From Chitinivibrionales bacterium (GTDB lineage: Bacteria > Fibrobacterota > Chitinivibrionia > Chitinivibrionales > JANQEN01): a stretch of DNA of 52,362 nucleotides. Positions 34,599 to 44,305 of the stretch are shown here, piece by piece. The first letter of the stretch is position 1. Each line of letters starts with the position of its first letter. A program made the translations under genes and the position numbers. The stretch lies in assembly GCA_028278335.1 (NCBI GenBank), contig JANQEN010000072.1, positions 1 to 52,362 on the forward strand. Direction: 5' to 3'. The notes below the pieces were generated by a model. That model was given only the letters and a program-made list of their open reading frames with translations, did not search any database and was not told the DNA's origin.

Positions 34599-35978
34599 AT
34601 GCAAACACATTATAAAATATTAATTGTAGATGACGAAGAGTGCATGCGGCAACTTGTGCGAGATGCATTGAGACGAGAGGGTTTTACCCCTTTTGAAGCA
34701 TCAAATATTCATGAGGCGATAGGTCAATTAGGTAAAGAGCAGTTTGATCTTCTTATTACTGATTTAAACATGCCCAAGGGCGACGGTTTAGAGCTTATTT
34801 CCCATATAAAAAAACAGTCACCACTAACACAAATAATCGTCATAACCGCCTTTCCGGAAAAGCGCAAATTAAAGCAGATAAATGAGCTCGGGGTTAGCGC
34901 CTTTTTAATTAAACCCTTTTCGGTAAAGCAATTGCGTTTTTCTGTGTTTGGTGCACTGGATGAGCGTCAAGCGGCTCATGAGAGTGTAACCATAAGTAAA
35001 GCTGTGGAAGACAATAGTGATTACGGGCTAATTGGCGTTTCTAAGTATATGAAGCAGCTTCGAACAGAAATCCAATTGATGGCTTCCGGTGATTTTCCTG
35101 TTCTTATTCAAGGTGAATCAGGTACAGGAAAAGAGATTATTGCCCATGCTATCCATGATCGAAGCTACAGGAGAGAGGAAAAATTAGTTGCCATTAATTG
35201 TGCTGCCATACCACATCACATAGAGGAGTCCGAATTTTTTGGACATGCCAAGGGGGCCTTTACTGGAGCGCAAACCAAGAAAGTGGGTATATTGGAGAGT
35301 GCTGATCGCTCTACAATTTTCTTGGACGAAATTGGTGAACTCTCTCTGGCAGTTCAGGCAAAACTATTGCGCGTTCTTGATACAGGTGAATTTACTAGTG
35401 TTGGAGAAGTTTCTCCTCGAAAAGTTGATATTAGAATAGTAAGTGCTACAAATCGAAATCTGGAAGAGATGGTTAAGCAGGGAACCTTTCGAAACGATCT
35501 TTTTTATCGTCTTCGAGGGGCTGGTATAAAAACAAGGCCTCTTGCGCAGCATACGGAAGATATACCCTATTTGATATACCACTTCACCTCACTTTTGGGG
35601 ATAAAAAAAGAGGTGACCGCAGATGCACTCGATCTGTTGGTGAATTTTGATTGGAAGGGAAACATTAGAGAATTGAAGCATACGGTAGACCTCATTGCAA
35701 GCATAAGTAAAGATCAGGAACGAATAAACAGCGCAGTGGTCAAGTCAGCCATGAAAATTGATGATGCCTCTGGTACAAGTGTCAGTTATGTAGCTGCCAA
35801 GGAGTCCTTTGAACGGGAGTTTTTTGTTACGGCTCTGCAAAAACATCATGGTAATGTGAGTCGAGCTGCTAAAGATGTGGGATTGCATCGCCCAAATTTG
35901 TTAAGAAAGCTAAAAGAGCTGGGGTTATCTCCCGATGATTTTCGAAAAAAGGATAAGGCTAAGGAGCAGTCCGAATAA
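34599..35978 (+). CDS. NtrC-family sigma54-dependent response regulator
   Basis: About 459 residues. Receiver domain (1-120) with Asp55 (LLITDLNMP) as phosphoacceptor, a sigma54-interacting AAA+ domain (about 145-370) with GESGTGKE, GAFTGA, LDEIGEL and RNDLFYRL, and a Fis-type helix-turn-helix (HHGNVSRAAKDVGLHRPNLL). Phosphorylation should drive open-complex formation at sigma54 promoters. The start is set to ATG 34599; a TTG six bases earlier is possible; no good ribosome binding site is visible. The hybrid kinase at 36336 is a likely partner. Confidence 0.93.
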   Translation: MQTHYKILIVDDEECMRQLVRDALRREGFTPFEASNIHEAIGQLGKEQFDLLITDLNMPKGDGLELISHIKKQSPLTQIIVITAFPEKRKLKQINELGVSAFLIKPFSVKQLRFSVFGALDERQAAHESVTISKAVEDNSDYGLIGVSKYMKQLRTEIQLMASGDFPVLIQGESGTGKEIIAHAIHDRSYRREEKLVAINCAAIPHHIEESEFFGHAKGAFTGAQTKKVGILESADRSTIFLDEIGELSLAVQAKLLRVLDTGEFTSVGEVSPRKVDIRIVSATNRNLEEMVKQGTFRNDLFYRLRGAGIKTRPLAQHTEDIPYLIYHFTSLLGIKKEVTADALDLLVNFDWKGNIRELKHTVDLIASISKDQERINSAVVKSAMKIDDASGTSVSYVAAKESFEREFFVTALQKHHGNVSRAAKDVGLHRPNLLRKLKELGLSPDDFRKKDKAKEQSE

Positions 35979-36335
35979 TTAATCCTTCAACTCTTAATTC
36001 ATGATTAAAAATGTTCATTTTATTAGTACTGTATCAAATGTATACAGTGGAGTACTTTGATTAAGCATTCATAACTCCTTTTCATTAAATTAGTTATGAT
36101 CTAAATAAACCTTAGAGTGTCAATTGTTATGATTGCTGTATCAATTCGATACCAGGGGATTTTCTGCTTACCATAAAGAGTGTTATCAAATTGATACGTT
36201 CTGCATGACCACAAATAGGCTTTTGCAATCCTTCCAAAAACAAATTCCAATTATATCAATGAGTTATGTCTATTGGCATACAATTTGTATTATGTAGTGC
36301 AAAACAACAGACTATTCATTTTCCTAAAAGATCAT
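35979..36335. other. Intergenic region, about 357 bp
   Basis: A sigma54-like hexamer pair, TGGCATACAATTTGTA (about 36274-36289), differs from consensus by GT instead of GC; it is 47 bases before the chosen kinase start. Nothing else is visible. Confidence 0.35.
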
Positions 36336-39320
36336 ATGGAACAGACCAATCAAATACAAACACCTTACCAGAGACTGATTGAAATCATTCAGTTTACCGA
36401 GATGGTTACCGCCAGTATCCATGGATTAAAGAGTGAACAAGAGATCTATGCGACAATCCAAGAGGCCTTTGAAAAATCAAAAGATTTTGTTACCGTTATA
36501 TTAACGCTCTCTGCTGATAGAAAAGAACTCCGTGTTTGTAATGCCTCATTGCCCAGTAAAAAAATTAAGGCTGCTGAAAAAATTGGTAATTTCTGTATGT
36601 CAAGTTTTCCAATACTTCTTAAAAAATCTAAAATTCTCTCGAAGGTTGCTATTGATGGCCACACCGTGCATTTCCGCATACGTGATTTAGTAGCAGAACT
36701 CTTTCCAAGACCAATTGTAGATTTGATATGGAAAGCTGCTGGATTAAGAGATAAGGAAGGCATTGTTTCTCCAATTAAGAAACATGGCAAAATTGTTGGT
36801 GCCTTTAGTATGTCAACCCCAGAAATTATTGACGAGTTTATTCCTTCGGTAAAAACATTTACCAATCATATTGCCACTGCCTTGGAGTATGCTGATGAGT
36901 ATAATTCATTAGAACGGAACCGTGAAGAGCTTCAAAAAGCTCACGATGACTACCGCTCCATGACCAATCTTACCGGTGACATTATTGTGAAGGTTGATGT
37001 GGTTGGTAAGTGGACCTATGTTAATGATTCGGCCAGTGACTTTTTTGGTCTTCCTGCCCAAGAGCTTATTGGTAAAGCCTTCTCCGATTACCTGCATAAT
37101 GACGACTATCGAATAACCCAGGAGTGTGTAGAAAAGGTTATTAATGGAGAAACCTTCCGTGGATTGGTGAATCGTCAAAAAACTCCCCAGGGTTGGCGCA
37201 TGGTTGAGTGGAATGGAGCACCAGTTTACAATGAGGAAGATAAATATATCGGGTTTCAAGCCACTGGCAGAGATATCACTTTGCAAAAGGAATCAGAGTT
37301 AGAACTCAAGGAGAGTAAATACAATTTACAGCAGGCCCAATTCCTTGCTAAGGTGGGAACATGGGAGCTTTACTTAGAAAGTGGCTCCTACCTTTTGTCC
37401 GAACAGATGCAGCATATTCTTGGGTGTGAAAAGGGAACCTTTAGAAGCATTAAAGATATTTTAGACTCCTTTATCCATGCTGATGATCGAGAGGTTGCAG
37501 AAAAGATTTTTCTCGGTAAGTTCGATGGATTTGAGCCGAATAAACCGATAAACTATCGAATAATTCGCCCCGATGGAAAACTGCGTTGGATATCCGCGTT
37601 AAAACCGGAAGTCAGTAAATACAATGCTGATGGAGACCCTGTTGCCATGTTTGGTGTTGTTCAGGATATAACGCAGCGCAAACTAGCCATCGAAGCTATG
37701 GAAGAGTCGGAGTTGAAGTACAAAGCAATATACGACGGCAGTGCCGATGGTATTCTTGTCACTGATATTGACACTAAGCGATTCCTCTATGCAAACCAAT
37801 CTTTTTGTGACATGCTTGGTTATACTGAGGATGAGTTGTGTCAAATGAGTGTTATGGATATCCATCCGCGGGAGTCGTTAAATCGCGTCATTGATGAATT
37901 TATGGCTCAGGCAAGTGGTAAAAAGCCCTTAGCCGAAGATATCCCCTGCATTAAAAAAGATGGCTCAACCATATACACCGATGTCAATTCCAAGCCCTTA
38001 GAGATCCATGGCAAGATTTTTAACGTTGGCTTTTTTAGAGATGTTACCGAGCGTAAGCTTATTGAAAACGAAAAAGCTGTGTTAGGTGAACAACTGCGGC
38101 AAGGGGAAAAGCTTGCAGCCATTGGAGAGCTTGCCGGTGGTATTGCCCATGACTTTAATAATATACTTGGGGCGATTATCGGTTATGCTGATCTTATTGA
38201 TGAAGAGAGTCGTGAGGTCCCCTCGGTTGAGAATAATTTAGAGGTAAGTCGTTATGCCAATATTATCAGTAAAGCGTCTAAGCGGGCGACTGATTTGGTA
38301 ACAAAGCTGTTGGCTTTTTCTCAACGTGGAAAATATCAAGAAAAAGAGATTGTCGTACATAATTCTATCAATGATGCCTTAATGCTTGTAAAGGAAAATC
38401 TTGGTAAGAACATCTTTGTTGGTAGAAAGTTGACCGCAGAAAATACTACCATAATCGGCGATCCCATGCAAATTCAAAATGCTATAAAAAACCTTGCCCT
38501 CAATGCAATTGATGCAATGCCTGAGGGGGGAGTACTCTTATTTTATACCCAGAATGAGACCTTAGCAACGGGACAATATTTTCCGGAAATTGAAGCGGGG
38601 GAGTATCTTCTCTTCTCTATCAGTGATACCGGTATCGGTATGAGTCCCGAATTAAAATCACGGATATTTGAACCCTTTTTTACTACAAAAGATGGAATTG
38701 AAAAAGTGGGCCTAGGCCTAGCCAGTGTCTATGGTACGGTGAAAAGTCATGGCGGGAATATTATTGTGGAATCGAGTGAAGGCCTGGGCACCACTTTTAC
38801 ACTCTACTTTCCAGTGCAACAGCAGGATCTCTCATTAGAAAAAAGCTTTCAGCAGCGGGAGAAGGGATATCAGCATGGAAAAGGGTCAATATTAATTGTT
38901 GACAAAGATGAGTGGCAAAATGATAGTACGGGAAAAATATTGATTGAAAATGGCTACACGGTTTTTAACTGTTTTGATGGCAAAGAAGGAATTGATTGGT
39001 ATAGAAAAAATTATCTTCAAACGGATATTGTTCTTTTAGATATGGCTATGCGATGCGTTAATGGTTCGACCTGTTTAGAGAAGCTTAGAGAGATTAATCC
39101 CGAGGCTCGAATTATTATCACTGGGACTACTGATGGGAAAGAGAACAATTCCGAATTGGAGAAATGTGATGATGTGCCCTTTTTAGAGAAGCCCTGCGAT
39201 AACCATAACCTAATTACATTGATAGAGGGGCTTCTTTCTAAAGAGGGAGCTGAAAAAGAGAAAGAAAATAACTTTTCATCCATAGACACTAAAATTATTC
39301 CCCTAACAAAGGAGCTCTGA
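36336..39320 (+). CDS. Hybrid PAS histidine kinase
   Basis: About 994 residues from ATG 36336 (an upstream TTG at 36273 would add 21). Order: GAF-like sensory region (about 17-185), three PAS domains (about 206-325, 330-445, 461-575), HisKA/HATPase with His605 in GIAHDFNN, ALNAIDAM and DTGIGM, and a C-terminal receiver (about 850-965) with Asp902. The receiver's acidic cluster reads IVDKDE rather than DDE, so its activity may be reduced. It has no transmembrane helix, suggesting cytoplasmic sensing. Its stop codon overlaps the start of the CheY-like gene (ATGA). Confidence 0.92.
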   Translation: MEQTNQIQTPYQRLIEIIQFTEMVTASIHGLKSEQEIYATIQEAFEKSKDFVTVILTLSADRKELRVCNASLPSKKIKAAEKIGNFCMSSFPILLKKSKILSKVAIDGHTVHFRIRDLVAELFPRPIVDLIWKAAGLRDKEGIVSPIKKHGKIVGAFSMSTPEIIDEFIPSVKTFTNHIATALEYADEYNSLERNREELQKAHDDYRSMTNLTGDIIVKVDVVGKWTYVNDSASDFFGLPAQELIGKAFSDYLHNDDYRITQECVEKVINGETFRGLVNRQKTPQGWRMVEWNGAPVYNEEDKYIGFQATGRDITLQKESELELKESKYNLQQAQFLAKVGTWELYLESGSYLLSEQMQHILGCEKGTFRSIKDILDSFIHADDREVAEKIFLGKFDGFEPNKPINYRIIRPDGKLRWISALKPEVSKYNADGDPVAMFGVVQDITQRKLAIEAMEESELKYKAIYDGSADGILVTDIDTKRFLYANQSFCDMLGYTEDELCQMSVMDIHPRESLNRVIDEFMAQASGKKPLAEDIPCIKKDGSTIYTDVNSKPLEIHGKIFNVGFFRDVTERKLIENEKAVLGEQLRQGEKLAAIGELAGGIAHDFNNILGAIIGYADLIDEESREVPSVENNLEVSRYANIISKASKRATDLVTKLLAFSQRGKYQEKEIVVHNSINDALMLVKENLGKNIFVGRKLTAENTTIIGDPMQIQNAIKNLALNAIDAMPEGGVLLFYTQNETLATGQYFPEIEAGEYLLFSISDTGIGMSPELKSRIFEPFFTTKDGIEKVGLGLASVYGTVKSHGGNIIVESSEGLGTTFTLYFPVQQQDLSLEKSFQQREKGYQHGKGSILIVDKDEWQNDSTGKILIENGYTVFNCFDGKEGIDWYRKNYLQTDIVLLDMAMRCVNGSTCLEKLREINPEARIIITGTTDGKENNSELEKCDDVPFLEKPCDNHNLITLIEGLLSKEGAEKEKENNFSSIDTKIIPLTKEL

Positions 39321-39685
39321 TGGAGACAGAGAACACCAGAATTCTATTGATCGATGATGACGAGGATTTCCGCGGGTATGTTCATGATCTTCTAAAAAAG
39401 CGAGGGTTTGAAGTACTCATTGCCTCAAATGGTAAGGAAGGTGTTGACATTATTAAAAATGAGAAGGTCGATCTTGTTCTTACCGATATGGTCATGCCGG
39501 AAAAGGAAGGTGTTGAGACAATCATGGAGCTTAAATTAGAATATCCTGATGTCAAGGTTATTGCCATGTCTGGTGCAATGCGTAAAGACACCTATCTTAA
39601 ACTTGCCGATAACTTAGGTGCTCATATCATTTTATCGAAGCCTTTTAAGAAGGAGGTCTTGCTCACTGCCATAGAAGAAATGTAG
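39320..39685 (+). CDS. Stand-alone CheY-like receiver
   Basis: 121 residues: ILLIDDDEDF acidic cluster, Asp56 in LVLTDMVMPEK, Ser in VIAMSGA and Lys in LSKPF. No output domain. It is translationally coupled to the hybrid kinase by a 1-base overlap and has GGAG five bases upstream, so it is likely a phosphoacceptor in the same phosphorelay. Confidence 0.93.
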   Translation: METENTRILLIDDDEDFRGYVHDLLKKRGFEVLIASNGKEGVDIIKNEKVDLVLTDMVMPEKEGVETIMELKLEYPDVKVIAMSGAMRKDTYLKLADNLGAHIILSKPFKKEVLLTAIEEM

Positions 39686-40020
39686 CTGCATGAAGAATGA
39701 CCGTGCTATAAATCGTCAATTATAGGCATCAATCACTCTCACTGGTTGACATCACACCACACTATTTGGCGATAGTATAGGCAGTCATAGGTATCTACCA
39801 ATAGTGATGCGATGTCCCATCGAAAAAACATTACTAGGGTATGAATACCGCATAAATCAAACAACCCCATCAAATACAAAAAAAGTAAGGTACCTATATC
39901 AATGAAGTTGTGTCGGCTAATAGGCATTCTCAAGGATTGTTAAAATGGAAAAAGGACATGCACAGGATAGCACGTACTGAACACAAACCCATGACCATGG
40001 TAATGATGTAGAGGATTGTT
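39686..40020. other. Intergenic region, about 335 bp, no recognised element
   Basis: I see no repeat, RNA or promoter I can support here. The long frames on the minus strand have no ribosome binding sites. Confidence 0.5.
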
Positions 40021-41430
40021 ATGTTTGATAGGGTCGAGGTGAAGAATATGATTACCTGCGCTATTGCACCAGACAAAATGTCTGTCAAACTTATATTAAA
40101 GCAAGACCATCCACAACGTAACCTCCTTACTAAAGAACACATTCTTCAAGAACTCAAACGGCTTGGTGTGGTGTATGGAATCGAAGAAGAGCTTATTGAA
40201 GGTGCCGTCGAGTTTTACAAAGAGTATGGCGAGGAGGAAGAGATCGTTGTTGCCGAGGGTACCGAACAAAAACCGGGAAAGCCCGGATTTATTGAGACCT
40301 ATTTTAAGAAACCGGATCCCCATTTCACCGTTCGTAAAGATGGCTCTATTGATTACCACGAGGTGACGATTCTCATTCCCGTGGAAAAGGGCCAACCACT
40401 TTGCAGAATCAAGCAACCCATCCCCGGAGAAGATGGTGTTGACGTTTTGGGAAAAATAATCAAGACACGAGAGTATCAAGAGGTAAAGCTTCCCACCATT
40501 CAATATGCAGAAATTGATAGCCACGACGAGAATATGCTGGTGTCGCAGATTGACGGATGCGTTCATTTTATCAACAATAGAATGGTTCTGTCAAAAAATC
40601 TGGTTATCCATGGTGATGTTGATCGTACCACAGGAAATATTACCTATGACGGACCGGTTATTATAACCGGCAATGTGCGATCGGGCTATGAGATACACGC
40701 CTCCGATGATATTGAAATATATGGACACATTGAAGATGTGACCATAGAGTCACCGGGAAATATCAACATTAAATCTGGCTTTATCGGGTCAGGCAAGGGT
40801 GTTGTTACTTCAGGTGGAACGGTTATGGTTGATTATGTCAAGAATCAACACATTTCAGCAAAGGGTGATATTTACATACTTAAAAATGCCGAAAACAGCC
40901 ACCTCTCCTCTATGAAGAAGATCTACGTCGCTGGATCGGATTTGGGAATAAGTGGCGGTAGGGCCTTTGCTACACAGGGAATGGAACTTTCCTGTTTGGG
41001 AAGAGCCACTGAAAAAACAGAGATTCAACTGGGAAGTGAATCAGAGATCAAAGAGACCATTGATACAATTGAAAAAGAGATCACCCTGATTAACAAGAAA
41101 AGTCTCGTTTTAGATAAACAGATTGATGAGATTGAACGGATAAAGCATCAAGGAACAGGCAAGCTGGGAGCAGTCATTCAAACCTTAGAGCGCATCATGG
41201 AATTGAAGTCCTCTATTGATGCAAAGATCGAGCAACTAAAAAGCAAAAGAAGCACAATAATAAAACAGGAACAGATCTGCTGGAAGCCGGTATTGCGCGT
41301 ATATGGGCAGGTAAATCCGGGAAGTATTCTGTTCTTTAATAATTATAAGCGGGTGATCACCGAACCTATGTGTAGAAAAGTGTTCACTCTGGAGAAAGGC
41401 GCAATCAAGGATTCCTATCTAATCGGCTAG
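40021..41430 (+). CDS. FapA family (DUF342) polymer-like protein
   Basis: 469 residues. The central part (about 190-330) has the right-handed beta-helix pattern of DUF342: LVIHGDVDRTTGNI, TGNVRSGYEIHASDD and IEIYGHIEDVTIES. A coiled-coil segment (about 340-415) follows, then VNPGSILFFNNYKRVITEP. DUF342/FapA proteins are widespread in anaerobes and spirochetes, and several influence cell-surface or motility behaviour; a precise role is not established. GAGG sits 6 bases before ATG 40021. Single gene after a signalling cluster. Confidence 0.9.
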   Translation: MFDRVEVKNMITCAIAPDKMSVKLILKQDHPQRNLLTKEHILQELKRLGVVYGIEEELIEGAVEFYKEYGEEEEIVVAEGTEQKPGKPGFIETYFKKPDPHFTVRKDGSIDYHEVTILIPVEKGQPLCRIKQPIPGEDGVDVLGKIIKTREYQEVKLPTIQYAEIDSHDENMLVSQIDGCVHFINNRMVLSKNLVIHGDVDRTTGNITYDGPVIITGNVRSGYEIHASDDIEIYGHIEDVTIESPGNINIKSGFIGSGKGVVTSGGTVMVDYVKNQHISAKGDIYILKNAENSHLSSMKKIYVAGSDLGISGGRAFATQGMELSCLGRATEKTEIQLGSESEIKETIDTIEKEITLINKKSLVLDKQIDEIERIKHQGTGKLGAVIQTLERIMELKSSIDAKIEQLKSKRSTIIKQEQICWKPVLRVYGQVNPGSILFFNNYKRVITEPMCRKVFTLEKGAIKDSYLIG

Positions 41431-41462
41431 AAGGGGTACCGCTGCCACAGGTGGGACATATA

Positions 41463-41502
41463 ACAATGGGCTTACTGCTTTGAGTGTGCGTAAGCCCATT
41501 GT
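41463..41502. terminator. 13-bp perfect inverted repeat between fapA-like and tRNA-Leu genes
   Basis: ACAATGGGCTTAC pairs with GTAAGCCCATTGT around a 14-base loop. It lies downstream of both convergent genes and could terminate either, but no long T run follows, so efficiency is uncertain. Confidence 0.6.
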
Positions 41503-41505
41503 ATT

Positions 41506-41590
41506 TACCCGAGGCCGGACTTGAACCGGCACGCTACGAGGTAGCAAGGGATTTTAAGTCCCTAGTGTCTACCAATTCCACCACCCGGGC
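41506..41590 (-). tRNA. tRNA-Leu (TAA anticodon)
   Basis: Minus strand, 85 nt including a long variable arm: acceptor GCCCGGG pairing with CTCGGGT (two G-U pairs), D-loop AATTGGTAGACA, anticodon loop CTTAAAA (anticodon TAA), variable arm TGCTACCTCGTAGCG, T-arm GCCGGTTCAAGTCCGGC, discriminator A. The long variable arm and TAA anticodon identify leucine. Confidence 0.94.
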
Positions 41591-41997
41591 GATTTGTAGT
41601 CACAAAAAATGGCTTTAGGTAACAATAAAATCAAGGTAAAAGTCTTCTACTATAAAATGAATGATAGTTTATATCCTTAGGCTCGGTAAAAATGGTCAAA
41701 GTGCTTGCAAGACCAATTGAACTGATTGCACCAACAGGATATCTGATTTCAATTTAGTTTTTAATGAATATAGTAAATGAATGAGCAAATTTTACGTTGA
41801 TACCAAAATTATCTTCAAGAAAATGTATTACTTAAGAAATTTCTATTTAGAGTGATTGCTGTGGTTCTTATTTAAAAATTGTTAATAAACGGTTAAATCA
41901 TTATGACTTTGGCATCTTTTTTGATTTAATATTGTTATTAGTGTACGATATTTTTATTTTATTGCGGTTTTAATATTCAATATATAAGGAGATTAAC
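41591..41997. other. Intergenic region upstream of pfp, about 407 bp
   Basis: AT-rich, with a promoter-like pair near its 3' end (listed). No repeat or RNA is recognised. Confidence 0.45.
41921..41949 (+). promoter_or_regulatory. Promoter-like -35/-10 upstream of the phosphofructokinase gene
   Basis: TTGATT (41921-41926) and TACGAT (41944-41949) with a 17-base spacer, about 49 bases before the GTG start at 41998. Both hexamers are 4-5 of 6 to consensus. Confidence 0.45.
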
Positions 41998-43215
41998 GTG
42001 GGAAAGTTAGTAGGAAAAGCTGTAATTGCTCAAGGTGGCGGTCCAACTGCAGTCATTAATCAGAGTTTAGTTGGTGCTGTTTTGGAAGCAAGAAAATATG
42101 ACTGCATTGAGAATGTCTATGGCGCACTTCATGGAGTTAGTGGAATTGTTAACGAGGATTTCATGGATCTATCTCAAGCAACAACCCATAACCTTGAAAT
42201 GGTTGCCAACACCCCCTCCTCAGGTATGCTTTCAACCCGTGACAAACCAGATAAAGAGTATTGTGCAAGAATTTTTGAGGTCTTAAAAGCCCATGATGTG
42301 CGATATTTTTATTATTGTGGTGGTAATGACTCTGCAGATACCTGTAAGATTGTTAATGAAAATGCCAAGGATGCAGGATATGAGTTACGAGTCATCCATA
42401 TTCCTAAAACCATTGATAATGATCTTCGCATGACTGATCACTGCCCTGGCTTTGGCTCTGCAGGAAAATTTGTTAGTCAAGCCTTTGCTGGTATTAACCT
42501 TGATAACAGAAGTCTTCCCGGTGTTTACATTGGTGTTATTATGGGGCGCCATGCTGGCTTTTTAACAGCGACCAGTATTTTTGCAAAAAAATACCCCGAT
42601 GATGGTCCTAACCTTATTTATGTTCCTGAAGTAGCCTTTGATCAGGAAAAGTTTGTTGCCGATGTTGATAAAATCTACAGCAAATATGGCCGCTGTGTGA
42701 TTGCTGTTTCAGAGGGTATTGTTGACAAAGACAGTACACCCATTGTTACAACACTGACCCAAATCGATGAGAAGGATTCCCATGGCAATATCCAGCTTTC
42801 CGGAACTGGTGCTCTGGGTGATGGTCTTTCCATGATTATTAAGCAGCAACTTAAGATTAAGCGTGTTCGCTGTGATACCTTTGGCTATCTCCAGAGAAGT
42901 TTTCTTGGCGTTGTTTCAGATACCGATGCCCACGAGGCTCGTGAAGTTGGTGAGAAGGCTGTACAATATTCGGTGTGGGAAAACGTCGATGGTAGTGTAG
43001 CAATTCGTAGAACCGGTGATTACTCGGTTGAATATTTCCTTACACCCCTTGATACAGTTGCCCGTGAGACTAAGCATCTTCCCAAGGAATTCTATGATCA
43101 GGAAAACTCAACAGTAACCGATGAATTCAAAAAGTATGCTCGTCCATTGATCGGATCAATGCCTGTGTATGACAGAATCTCTGCACCAATGGTAAAGAAA
43201 ATACTGAATAAGTAG
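41998..43215 (+). CDS. pfp: Pyrophosphate-type 6-phosphofructokinase
   Basis: 405 residues. YYCGGNDSADTC and HIPKTIDNDL are the phosphoryl-donor/substrate motifs; GGND with PKTIDND indicates the PPi-using clade rather than the ATP form (GGDG, PGTIDND). SGMLSTRD and VIMGRHAG fit the sugar-phosphate site. It catalyses reversible phosphorylation of fructose-6-phosphate, consistent with an energy-limited anaerobe. GTG start with AAGGAG 6 bases upstream. Confidence 0.93.
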   Translation: MGKLVGKAVIAQGGGPTAVINQSLVGAVLEARKYDCIENVYGALHGVSGIVNEDFMDLSQATTHNLEMVANTPSSGMLSTRDKPDKEYCARIFEVLKAHDVRYFYYCGGNDSADTCKIVNENAKDAGYELRVIHIPKTIDNDLRMTDHCPGFGSAGKFVSQAFAGINLDNRSLPGVYIGVIMGRHAGFLTATSIFAKKYPDDGPNLIYVPEVAFDQEKFVADVDKIYSKYGRCVIAVSEGIVDKDSTPIVTTLTQIDEKDSHGNIQLSGTGALGDGLSMIIKQQLKIKRVRCDTFGYLQRSFLGVVSDTDAHEAREVGEKAVQYSVWENVDGSVAIRRTGDYSVEYFLTPLDTVARETKHLPKEFYDQENSTVTDEFKKYARPLIGSMPVYDRISAPMVKKILNK

Positions 43216-43272
43216 TGAATCTACCATGGTCTTCGATCTATTTTAGGGAGTATTTTTAAAATAGATAATTGA

Positions 43273-43446
43273 TTAAACCCAGATTATGCAGTTGGAGTGG
43301 ATGCAGAAGTGCAAGATTATGATTTAGTAAGACTTGAAGGATTTGAAGGGCATATCCACAAGGTGATATGGCCGAAAAGCCTGAAAGTTTTAATGGGCAT
43401 AGTATTGTGCTTCTGCGCTGCTTCCCATTGCATAATCTGGGTTAAA
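43273..43446. repeat. MITE-like hairpin repeat, family 1, copy 4 (complete)
   Basis: Begins TTAAACCCAGATTATGCA and ends GCATAATCTGGGTTAAA. It ends only 20 bases before the GTG start of the DUF1189-like gene, so it must lie in or just upstream of that gene's leader; its own sequence may provide or alter the promoter. Confidence 0.85.
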
Positions 43447-43465
43447 CCTTAAAGTCAGAGTAGGC

Positions 43466-44305
43466 GTGCGTTTTTTTATTCACGTTCACCGAAGTATTGT
43501 TGATCCTTCTTTCTATGCAGAGATCATTGAATATCCGAAGAGGAGAGCCTTTCTCTTTCTTGTTCAGGTTATTCTTATTACCATAGTGATCTCTGCACTG
43601 GCTCATACCTTTCGGGCGTATAATTCTGAAACCGGTCTCCCTGCAGTCTTGCCCGCACTTTTCCAGGGTATGGAGCTATCCCACGATGAAATGGTCACCA
43701 GCCAGGAGACACCCTATTCGGTGAATCCCGTCTTTGTTGCTGATTTTATGGCTGTGATGACCGAACTGCCCCGCTCCTCTTTTACCATTCCAGAGTCAAG
43801 CATTGTGGTCAATGATAAAATATTGGAAAAACCACAGGATCAATTAACGGTCTCTATTCTTTTTGGATCTAAAGAGATCTACTACAAAATGGGGCCGAAT
43901 CTGATTTTTCCCATTCCTTACTCAGCGATGCTTGCAAAGAATGAAGTGTTACGATTCGATACACCTGGTGTAACATCATTTCTGAGCAAAAGGATACCGC
44001 TGGCTTTTATCTATTTCTTGGTGCAACATTTTATTCGATTTGGTGCTACAATTCTCACAAGTCTCTTCTATCTTTCCTTTGCAGTATTTATTTTCAGATT
44101 AAAGCGGCTGACCCTCGGTAACATTATTAAAATAGCCATGTTTGCCATGGTACCGCTTGCCTTAGTAAAGATAATTACCTCTTTGGCAGGAGTCGCTGTA
44201 AAAGGTGTGTGGTATGTTGCCATGTTTGCCTGCATAATAATAATTGGTCGTGCCATACAGTATATCATAAAAAATGATACAACGATCTCTCAGAAAGAGC
44301 AATAA
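43466..44305 (+). CDS. DUF1189-like integral membrane protein
   Basis: 279 residues with an N-terminal DUF1189-like start (PSFYAEIIEYPKRRAFLF), a first membrane helix (about 26-48), a large extracytoplasmic segment and four C-terminal helices (about 170-265). GTG start with AGAGTAGG upstream. It overlaps the next gene by one base (TAATG), so they are coupled. DUF1189 function is unknown. Confidence 0.65.
   Translation: MRFFIHVHRSIVDPSFYAEIIEYPKRRAFLFLVQVILITIVISALAHTFRAYNSETGLPAVLPALFQGMELSHDEMVTSQETPYSVNPVFVADFMAVMTELPRSSFTIPESSIVVNDKILEKPQDQLTVSILFGSKEIYYKMGPNLIFPIPYSAMLAKNEVLRFDTPGVTSFLSKRIPLAFIYFLVQHFIRFGATILTSLFYLSFAVFIFRLKRLTLGNIIKIAMFAMVPLALVKIITSLAGVAVKGVWYVAMFACIIIIGRAIQYIIKNDTTISQKEQ

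Noticed and set aside
36274..36289. sigma54 promoter before the hybrid kinase (TGGCATACAATTTGTA)
   Set aside because: The -12 element has GT instead of the nearly invariant GC, so it is only noted, not called as a feature.
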